From Petrosia ficiformis (Eukaryota; Porifera; Demospongiae; Haplosclerida; Petrosiidae): 64,000 nt of DNA. The position numbers were made by a program, and so were the translations under genes. The stretch is from positions 11,799,809-11,863,808 of the forward strand of contig OX345636.1 in NCBI GenBank assembly GCA_947044365.1, given 5' to 3'. The first letter of the stretch is position 1. Each line of letters begins with the position of its first letter. Positions 58,939 through 64,000 of this stretch are shown here, one piece after another. The notes under the pieces are model-generated. The model ran no database searches, was not told the DNA's origin, and was given only the letters and a program-made list of their open reading frames with translations.

Positions 58939-61900
58939 GTGGGGGGCGGTGAGGGGAAGGGAAAGAGGACTGGAGCCGTGCTGGCTGCCAGGAGGTTATG
59001 TTTGGATGATAGCCAGACTTGCATGGGAGCCTATATTATACATTGCCCATATGCATAACAAGTCTACTTACCTGCTGATATGGGTACTGTGGATGTAGAC
59101 CCTAGAGAAGTACTGGTATATGATGGAGCCCCTAGCAGTACCGACATGACACTGGCCACTTCAGATTGGACAGCTGCTCTGATAGTGTCCAGCACTGCCT
59201 CCAGCGTCAATGGACCACTAGTACTTGGGCTCGATGTGCTCGCCGTTGAGGCTTCCGTGGCATGAACAGTAGTTGTCCCCGTTGCCTCATTAGAGGACGA
59301 TGTTGCGGACATTACTATCCAGAATCAGTCAGGAATAGGTCTACACTGGATGAAAAACGATTCTCTTGCTACGAACAACTTGCTTTCTTAAAACAGCACC
59401 TGCTATTCCAGCTTCTTGCACATGCGCAGTGCATGTCTAGAGGCTAGCGATTATACTTCGCCCATTGAGGATAACCCTGTTTAAAGCTACGCTCTAAACA
59501 ATATTGTATATACACTGTATGTAGTAGGCCGTTCAGTAATTGGCTCAAGGTGTACGAATCTTTACTGAGCCCAGAGGTTGCCCTGGGAAACAAGAAGAAC
59601 CTGTAACTATGTTGCTCCAACTACTTTTTATGCTTTATTGGTTTATCTTTTTCAGTTTTTATATATGATTTCCCAACTGCTATCTGCATCAATGCATTCA
59701 TACAGACGAATAAGTAAAGCATTTCAGCAAGTACACTAGTACAGTCACGAAATAATGTACATGTAAATGTATGGCTTGTATAGTTAGGGTTATACATGTT
59801 AATTGATGTATTTCTTCACTCGAACATGAAACCATTGTATTGTGTGGTTTGTATAAGCATTATACTATTTTGAATGTATAATATAGCTATAATACTATCC
59901 TTATATGAAGGTCCATGTACATGTATGTACATGTATTTTTTTTTATTATTCTTAGAATAAATTCAAGAAAGAAGAAAAGTTCAATTCATTACGAATATCA
60001 GCTGCTCTTAGTAAACTTTGCAAGATATCTCGTAAGACTGTTTCCATTACTTCCAATGAAATATAATAACTCTTCCAACTCATCAATAATGTCTTCTACA
60101 TAATCAGTCTGGCTATGCTTCCCAAGATTTATTATAATTTATAATTTTTCAATTTTCCATTTATACGAAAACAACTTCAAATTGAATTAACATTATTAAG
60201 ATAACTTGATCAAAAATATTGAAATGTCACAATTTGAATTTCATCATTGTTGTGATATGTAATGTATTTTACTACATGAACATGTATGTGTCTTGCTACT
60301 TGTCTTATATATGTCTAAGCTAGCTATGTGTGCTACAGCGTCACAAACCACACCTCTTAAGTATTTGACTGTACTGGTATCATGAAATAATCGGTTCCCA
60401 GTTGAAAAATTGTAAAAACAGTAAAACAGCATTACATCATACATTATAATATAACTCACAGTTATGGACTACACGTGAAAAAGCATGGTTACATGGTGGG
60501 ATGTGCGTTACTATAGTAAGTTTTAATTGCGTAATTATTGAAATTAGATGAATATTTAATGAGAAAAGTCCCAACTCAATGCGAACGGACTTTAAATGCG
60601 GATGTATATCATTCCATTGTGTAACGACCTTTCAACGAGAGTCACCAGACTGTTTCCTCGTTCGAATTAGGTCGTGGTCTGCGAGACTATCCTTTGCTGC
60701 AGTATTCTGGCGCCCTAAATTGTGTGGTCATTTATTAGCCTATTAGCATAATTACCCTCGCCGCAAAGCGTAGGCGGAAGAGTACAGTAATCATATTGTG
60801 TGTCTGTGTGTGTGTTCGCAATATTTTGCAAAAACTACGAACACTGGTGGCTCGAAATGGATACGGGAAGACTTCAAATTATACAAGGATCAAAATTAAC
60901 AACAGGCTTTTGGTAAAACCCTTCTGTTTTAAGGTTGTAGTCTTTTCCGTGGGGGGATACCAGTTTCTAGTCTTGCCAGCTTCTTGCTGCATACAATCTG
61001 GTTCAATTCTGTATCTTTAGAAGCCACACCCACCCGGGAGGTATAATTATTGGGCCTATATGTTTTCACTGATAGTTTATTTTCAGAAACAAAGCTAAAC
61101 ACGGCCCACGGGTGGTGGAAGGGGCGGTGGGTGTTAACTGTTAAACAGTGGCGGGGTAACTGTAGTTGCTCTCTGAGAAAGATCGGAGTTTGATAGTGCC
61201 TAGAAAGGTACATTTTATGGTTTCACTGAAAAGCTACAGAATTCAGCTTTCTTCAGCCTCTTGTAACTATAAAAGTAAAATGAATTTTCAGAAAACGGCT
61301 CTATTTGTTTTCTCAAAATACATTGTACTTGGTGCACGCCATGATTGGTGGGCGTGGCTTTCTTGGTTTTGTACTTATTACGATTGCAAAAATGGACATT
61401 TTTCCAACACTCCCACTCTTACAGACAAATATAAAGATCATCAGAAGATATGAAGGTTGCTATTACACCAGGTTAGAGTCATATTATATAATATTCTATT
61501 TTGAAACTGATTGGAGTCGCATCCGCCCACTCCCTAGTACCACCTTAAAAAGTTATCACAATTTTTATACCTCACGGTTACTGTTTCCAGACTTGAGAAG
61601 ACTCTGGGGGATATCTGGACACATCTAAACATAACTACTCATGTATCATGGCTATCGCTAGCAAAGTACTGCATCGAAGCAAACAGAATTTGGGTTGTGA
61701 TTGCTACAACATCGAGCATTGGCTCCAAGCATTCTCCATTACTTTCTAGCTCCGCCTATTTCAAGTCATATGCTGTGCTCGTGACTCCAACTTTTCAGTT
61801 TTCACACGTTAAACTTTACAAGTTTTGAGGACCACTCGTTGTAGAACTGTTGAACGTTTCACAGGACTCAGCAAAGACCGTTCTTGTTGTTTGAAATAAA

Positions 61901-62293
61901 GCAGAGACTCGAGTTGATAGCAGAATCTCGGTCCTTGACGTGTTTGAGAGATTGCAATTTTAACTGTGAATACAAATATGATATCTATAGAACAGTGGAG
62001 GGCTGTAATTGGTGGCTTTAACCACTTGAGAATTACTACTACGTCCTCTATTTTCACTTCATGCAAACAGTTATTAGGAAGCATCATGTAGAAAAGAACA
62101 GGATAAGTTATATGTGACTAGAAAACGATCTTTAGAATCTCCTCAGGAAGCATCATGTAGAAAAGAACAAAACAAGTTATCTATGACTAGAAAACGATCT
62201 TTAGAAACTGTAGAGGAATCCGTTAAGAAAAAAGCTGCTGATAAGTCAACTAAAAGAAATTGTAGAGCCTCTCAAAGTGAACAAAAAAAGTAA
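42783..62293 (+). CDS. BDP1: TFIIIB subunit B'' (BDP1), SANT-domain protein
   Basis: Exons join in phase: 42783-44057, 44833-45002, 45883-45948, 47329-47490, 51530-51571, 51972-52054, 53283-53377, 59956-60031 and 62136-62293, about 708 residues. Recognition rests on conserved blocks: APDRATMTMQDLIYYNP (460-476), LLKIGADGNIVIDE, and the SANT region KKWSKEETAEFYKALSQ, VGTDFTMMTLL, then LKNKFKKEEK across the intron at 53378. BDP1 with BRF and TBP forms TFIIIB, which places RNA polymerase III on tRNA and 5S genes (family knowledge). The first 425 residues are Ser/Thr-rich and low-complexity. A second possible start, ATG 42915, follows a polypyrimidine run and CAG. The C-terminal exon is basic and less certain: its acceptor TTTAG at 62135 fits phase, but an extra exon may be missing. 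One intron is about 6.6 kb because of a retrotransposon. Confidence 0.87.
45033..45243. mobile_element. MITE with TATGTCAATAAAA termini, copy 1
   Basis: TATGTCAATAAAAAGTCACC at the left is matched by GGTGACGTTTTATTGACATA at the right, with CAGTAGTTTCAACAGTAG tandem words inside. It lies in BDP1 intron 2. A left-end fragment occurs at 37000-37040. Confidence 0.75.
45341..45486. mobile_element. MITE with TATTGTATTACTGTAATTCC termini
   Basis: TTGTATTACTGTAATTCCTC and TGATGAGGGATTATAGCAAT form the outer arms. GGTATAGGTATAGGTACATG and its complement extend the stem, so most of the 146 bp is one hairpin. Confidence 0.7.
45979..46169. mobile_element. MITE with TATGTCAATAAAA termini, copy 2
   Basis: It has the same termini as the element at 45033 and sits in BDP1 intron 3. 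The inner sequence includes CAACTACTGTTGAACTACTG-like CAGTAGT words. Confidence 0.75.
46350..46790. mobile_element. MITE family with CATCCCTATGATTGCTTT termini, copy 4
   Basis: It starts TATGGCCCATAGGTCCATCC followed by CTATGATTGCTTTC, and contains TCAATTAATGGGCATGG plus the inverse GGAATAATGCAACTTCCTTA. It therefore looks like two members or a rearranged copy. It is in BDP1 intron 3. Confidence 0.55.
47847..48884. mobile_element. Tc1/mariner-like element, TIR ~38 bp, TA duplication
   Basis: CAGTAGCCCTCAATAAAAAG then TTCCCGTAC at the left matches GTACGGGAACTTTTTTTTAA then GGGCTACTG at the right. TA flanks both ends (47845-47846, 48885-48886). The 1038-bp element is too short for a full transposase. 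It lies in BDP1 intron 4. Confidence 0.85.
48264..48530 (-). pseudogene. Tc1/IS630-type transposase N-terminal fragment
   Basis: Within a 150-codon minus frame (48264-48716), the segment after IHKFITLY gives RRHGSGWPSKITAEIRSIV, the GRPS-type hinge between the two helix-turn-helix units of IS630/Tc1 transposases, with GINGFLRRSS further on. The DDE catalytic part is absent. The N-terminal half of the open frame is Phe/Leu-rich and probably not transposase. Confidence 0.55.
48886..49572. other. BDP1 intron 4 sequence without a recognised element
   Basis: I see no exon that fits phase. GACCCTCACCTTTGGGAGGG and the following text look like another dispersed repeat, but I have no second copy in the window. 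Confidence 0.35.
49573..50765. mobile_element. Foldback-type element, copy 2, with long inverted repeat
   Basis: It is homologous to 10974-12545 and begins GGGATGGCACGGGAAAAAAA. Its right part is an inverted repeat of about 140 bp per arm (about 50434-50574 and 50617-50763; inner words TGTAGGGACGTCAAAACCCT and CAAACCACTTCCATATAACC) around a 40-bp loop. The arms are nearly identical except for a 6-bp insertion in the right arm. Confidence 0.8.
52199..53032. mobile_element. pogo/Tigger-like element (TA duplication) carrying a HIRAN-like frame
   Basis: Both ends read CAGTGGAACCTC inward and are flanked by TA (52197-52198, 53033-53034). The subterminal regions share AATAATGAAACTT and AAAACCTCT words. 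There is no transposase; instead most of the interior is a minus-strand cargo frame. It lies in BDP1 intron 6. Confidence 0.85.
52399..52859 (-). pseudogene. HIRAN-like domain protein inside the pogo-like element, frameshifted
   Basis: Two minus-strand frames overlap near 52602-52635. The first (52859 downward) gives SFIRGYHAYKDVWTPFIGEE, then REPDIVKDRSAVDVLKDG and CIVGHIPLW. This matches the HIRAN-type pattern of RGY, GE, REP-x-N/D, AV-x-V and VGHVP (family placement by pattern). The second continues with SSMAVTYLLQKDYNKGFATV, then TGDKVNSAGYGLEVS, in the next frame, so a one-base indel splits the protein. HIRAN domains bind DNA ends in HLTF/Rad5 proteins; what a free-standing version does in a transposon is not known to me. 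Confidence 0.6.
53520..53742. repeat. Split direct repeat B2
   Basis: It starts TATTTAACCTCTTACCTGGG and ends GGCGGAGCCTCGGAGGCCCA. It matches 53996-54217 with few substitutions. Confidence 0.9.
53846..53992. repeat. Split direct repeat A2
   Basis: It starts GAAAAACGATTCTCTTGCTA and ends AAAGCTACGCTCTAAA. It matches 59352-59498. Confidence 0.92.
53996..54217. repeat. Split direct repeat B1
   Basis: It adjoins A2 and is a copy of 53520-53742. Confidence 0.9.
54401..55115 (-). pseudogene. Tyrosine recombinase, C-terminal half, of the Ngaro-like element
   Basis: The frame 54934-54401 keeps the catalytic pattern: Arg in MRSGEF, H-x-x-R in HSFRIG, the tryptophan region LGRWQS, and the nucleophile region YLLYI. 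The N-terminal domain is in the pol frame (SPSTMRTYKSAKQRYLVFCQ and onward to SAVRHL). The join, 54935-55115, has a stop and frameshift, so no continuous recombinase is encoded. Confidence 0.7.
55117..56460 (-). pseudogene. RT-RNase H polyprotein of the Ngaro-like element, RT core deleted
   Basis: The frame 56253-55117 has the RT start (IPKPHQPGKFRLIVDLSSPQ, then GHSVNDGI and LDLKSAYRM). It then jumps straight to the linker (RADIAWW...FLQGWNG) and RNase H (VADASGSWGCGAF, LSDNLAVV). The palm motif with the catalytic Asp pair is missing, so polymerase activity is impossible. Upstream codons to about 56460 (GFLPCEAWEPFL, HPDQVYAAYL) continue in another frame. Confidence 0.75.
56525..56735. repeat. 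A/G homopolymer runs and T-rich tract
   Basis: A run of A followed by about 18 G lies at 56528-56560, and a T-rich tract at 56645-56730, between gag and pol of the retrotransposon. Confidence 0.85.
56969..58033 (-). CDS. gag-like ORF of the Ngaro-like element, main exon
   Basis: About 350 codons are open. The C-terminal part has CRRFNRGSCSLAQHSCKYDH, a CCCH-type finger, followed by HGAFECPKG, as in gag proteins of DIRS/Ngaro elements. The N-terminal half is Ser/Thr/Pro-rich. A good minus-strand acceptor (CCCAG before GTTGATTG, near 58020) and a donor at about 59070 (CAGCAG then GTAAGTAG) suggest that the leading exon is 59312-59073, whose product starts MSATSSSNEATG and contains LEAVLDTIRAAVQSEVAS. 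Confidence 0.6.
   Translation of the reverse strand: MGIPRLIVVTFISSSGVLPLITYTLSVFTANSQTGLESGNLSHIPPPGSISSLPLMSGLLTTSSLTNTNTTPVLDTCTSVIPTISSLLCIQPTSSAALAKVAPLILSSALPPIPARAVEKIRNGSFIDLKDLLVNNQALMQRLQEVNPSGIQTGNLSKLRDIQDPLTWIFCFLSFIAAKTDSSQIRELLAYGQIIIQMARKHGGNGWKNYDYLFHQQLAAGSNAVWSEVNPSLMASTVLGMGTGLDAGHRLCTLCMGSDHWQAECALNSLEGPGNKSLVRPVSSNFRLKPYKSYDDICRRFNRGSCSLAQHSCKYDHTCNRRYKPGHGAFECPKGKNRSPVTESVIVPNLKVKP
58629..58960. repeat. Poly(G) plus (GA)n/GGGA purine tract in the putative gag intron
   Basis: About 30 consecutive G are followed after 80 bp by more than 200 bp of G/A-only sequence. All long frames here on both strands are repeat artefacts. Confidence 0.92.
59352..59498. repeat. Split direct repeat A1
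   Basis: It is the upstream (element 5') terminal repeat and a copy of 53846-53992. It contains ACATGCGCAGTGCATGT, a short palindrome that could be the recombination core. Confidence 0.92.
60032..62075. other. Last BDP1 intron, mostly dispersed repeats
   Basis: The segment 60754-60830 repeats the CCCTCGCCGCRAAGC head seen at 35842. I found no exon here that carries phase 1 forward, though one may be hidden. The segment 61700-62075 has no recognised content. Confidence 0.4.
62076..62213. repeat. 69-bp tandem duplication at the BDP1 3' exon
   Basis: Two units (62076-62144 and 62145-62213) start AGGAAGCATCATGTAGAAAA and are 23 codons each. In the frame used by the last exon the unit reads EASCRKEQ...TRKRSLE. 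The duplication also copies an AG-GAAGC acceptor-like site. Confidence 0.85.
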
Positions 62294-62669
62294 TCAAGCA
62301 AAACAGATAAACACTTTAGCAATGTATATTAATTAGTGTAATAGTCATCTTTATAATTATATATGATTGACACCCATACAAATGAACAATGATCATGTAC
62401 AATATGTAATTCAGTTCACATAAATAATTATTTTAAAATTATTTCACGCAAGTGCAATTCAGCTTTGCCACGTAGGCAAGGGTCCCGTCCTGACGGCGCT
62501 CGTTTACAAATGTTTCAACTAGCCCTAATCATAGTTTAGGCCATGTTGGCCATCACGTGACAAATTTAGTAATAATTTGCTACTGTGGCAGCACTCAAAT
62601 GTTTAGCATCTAGAAATGACAATAATGATTATTCCAAATTCATATAGCAATAATTATGTGGAAGTATGA

Positions 62670-63306
62670 TTAGTTCTTGTAGGAGATCAACACCTGTCTG
62701 ACAATCACAAGGATTGCTAAAAAATCTTCTAAGCGCTTCTTGTTCTGGCCTTGGTAAACTTGTTTTATGTAGATATTCCATTCATCTTTGCAAAATTTAT
62801 AAAGGCGAATCTGTATAAAGAGGTAATTAGGTAGGATGAGGTAGAGTTATGCACATACAATGTAACCTGGATCTGAGTAAAAGGCCTTATACGTGACACA
62901 TGAACATTTTTGAACACTTCTCCACTCATTATTCCACTATTTTATTTTACACAGGTAGTAAAAAAAATATAACCCTGAAATTTCTATAACTCCATCGTTT
63001 TATATTTGTAAAAAAAATTTACTAACTTCTTGCAAGCAAGACAAAATTCCTATTTGTAGTCACGGGTTTAACATTAAAAAATTTCATTGCCATTTTCTCA
63101 GATCCAATCACAAATCTTTTTACCTCACAAGGTGTCGATAAAAAACTTAACATCAGATTGTTTCCCTCCTCTAAAAAACCGATCAGTGATGCTAACAACA
63201 GCTGACCAACCCCCCCTTTCTCTAGCTGAACTATGATCTACAGTTAGTACTTACCTCTGCTATCAGGATTTGTAGCAGAGTTACAAATAGCTACATCAGG
63301 TGTCCC
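62670..63306 (-). CDS. Unrecognised protein, last three exons (gene continues beyond the window)
   Basis: Three minus-strand exons join in phase: 63306-63255, 63221-63124 and 62810-62670 (stop TAA). The borders are good: a long T-run then AAAG before GGGACACC, a GTAAGT donor, a CTAG acceptor, a GTAAAA donor and a TATACAG acceptor. The product end reads GTPDVAICNSATNPDSRE, then KGGVGQLLLASLIGFLEEGN, then a Leu-rich stretch, KDEWNIYIKQVYQGQNKKRL, and finally RQVLISYKN. It looks helical. I do not recognise a family. It converges on BDP1, with about 380 bp between the stop codons. The 5' exons must lie to the right of 63307, perhaps outside the window. Confidence 0.5.
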
Positions 63307-64000
63307 CTTTAAAAAAAAAAGTTACAAATTATTACAGTACTATAATATATAACACTGACATAGATTTCAATGGTTTCTTCGGAATCTGCCTTTACAGCAT
63401 AGCCCACCATATACAACATCTGGTTTGGCATGTTTGTAGTTGACATAAGATATATAGAGAAAAAAAGTATCCCTATGACTGCTTTGTGGTGTCCAGCATT
63501 CAGTAATCATGGCTAACTTTATGATGCCTGAAACACATCAGTCTATTATAGTTATTATTTTGATTATCTACTCTGTTTACCTTTTAAAGAACCTTGTAGA
63601 ACTTCAGGATTATATTTCAGGTAGCTATCAGTTCCAGTTCTACGTAAGCTACACGGCTACAGAGACCCCAACCCAACCCTCAACCCAACCCCCAATTAAA
63701 TGAATGTTACGTCTCTCGCTCCGACTCTGTTCTGTACCTGTTCTAAATGCCTTCAGCAGTTTGCTAGGCAAGCATAATACCTTCTAAGTATAGTACAATA
63801 CAGACTCATTATATGTCTATCTCTGAGATGTTAGCTGGGCTTCTCTCTATATATCAGTTAGTCTTGTCCGTCTCTATCTAGTCTTGTGCACGTCAAACTT
63901 CTACTTGCATGAGAATCTCTATCAGATGTTAGCTTGGCTGGGTTGGGCCTTTAGTGTTGTCCGTGTTTGTCTATGTCAGTCTTTATCCAAATAATTATAC
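63307..64000. other. Repeat-containing right edge
   Basis: The segment 63455-63700 is a member of the CATCCCTATGA/GTGTCCAGCATTCAGTAATC MITE family. Its 64-codon frame (63509-63703) overlaps a repeat shared with 4880-4935 and 16195-16290. After 63710 there are TCTCTATCT/GTCTTGTCC repeats and no exon that I can support. Confidence 0.45.

Larger units (their letters stand above)
53520..59498 (-). mobile_element. Ngaro/PAT-like tyrosine-recombinase retrotransposon with split direct repeats
   Basis: Read on the minus strand the order is A1 (59498-59352), gag, pol, recombinase, B1 (54217-53996), A2 (53992-53846), B2 (53742-53520). A1 and A2 are 147 bp each and look identical by eye. B1 and B2 are about 222 bp with a handful of differences. 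This split-direct-repeat layout defines Ngaro/PAT-type elements; DIRS1 proper has inverted repeats. The element fills BDP1 intron 7 in antisense orientation. RT is deleted and frames are broken, so it is inactive on its own. Confidence 0.82.

Noticed and set aside
58524..59024. Long Ser/Leu- or Arg/Glu-repeat frames on both strands
   Set aside because: They are translations of poly(G) and (GA)n tracts.
61809..62087. 92-codon minus-strand frame overlapping the BDP1 3' region
   Set aside because: No domain or splice context was found, and it overlaps the tandem duplication that fits the BDP1 frame.
63509..63703. 64-codon frame with a hydrophobic stretch near the right edge
   Set aside because: Its first part is a MITE sequence found in other copies (about 4880-4935 and 16195-16290) where the frame is not kept.

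Overview
The window looks like animal nuclear DNA. It is AT-rich, its genes are split by GT-AG introns, and it is full of short palindromic transposons. The recognisable proteins (a BDP1-type TFIIIB subunit, a REXO4-type exonuclease, an FN3/YWTD receptor ectodomain) are metazoan or holozoan in style. Small introns mixed with TE-bloated ones and many ACATGT-rich repeats made me think of a demosponge such as Amphimedon. That is an inference; no taxon-specific sequence was checked. No tools were run: exon borders come from reading splice sites and keeping phase by hand.

Left third (about 1.6-21 kb): a segmental duplication carries two paralogous genes for small type I membrane proteins (3071-7023 and 10312-18464). 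Each has a signal-peptide exon, a small four-cysteine module encoded by a symmetric phase-1 exon, an acidic linker with one transmembrane helix, and a short tail. The first gene has one module. The second has four, because a 1.0-1.1 kb unit was copied in tandem, and dead copies of exon 1 remain in its introns. Both genes carry the same 19-bp minisatellite in their last intron and a decayed transposase zinc finger downstream. A Gypsy gag remnant, hAT MITEs and a foldback element fill the rest.

Middle (21.3-32.7 kb): one 17-exon gene encodes a receptor of about 760 residues with FN3 domains, YWTD-type propeller sequence, a further FN3 domain, a Ser/Thr stalk, a transmembrane helix and a very short tail. 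This resembles a ROS1/Sevenless ectodomain without the kinase. One 51-bp exon is almost entirely a perfect 15-bp inverted repeat.

Right half (33.2-63.3 kb): REXO4 (minus strand, 9 exons, about 540 aa) and BDP1 (plus strand, about 9 exons, about 708 aa) lie head to head, with about 0.7 kb between their starts. BDP1 introns host several mobile elements: a TIR element with a Tc1-type transposase fragment, a 1.2-kb foldback element, an 834-bp pogo-like element carrying a HIRAN-like reading frame, and a 6-kb Ngaro-like tyrosine-recombinase retrotransposon with split direct repeats and a deleted RT core. The last exons of an unrecognised minus-strand gene converge on the BDP1 3' end.

Functionally, BDP1 (Pol III initiation) and REXO4 (RNA/ribosome-linked exonuclease) are housekeeping genes sharing one promoter region. 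The membrane-protein genes look like fast-evolving surface proteins built by exon duplication. The most novel signals are module growth by partial gene duplication with silenced first exons, the hairpin microexon, the cargo-bearing pogo-like element, and an apparent insertion of one ACATGT-type hexamer into one arm of an otherwise near-perfect palindrome.
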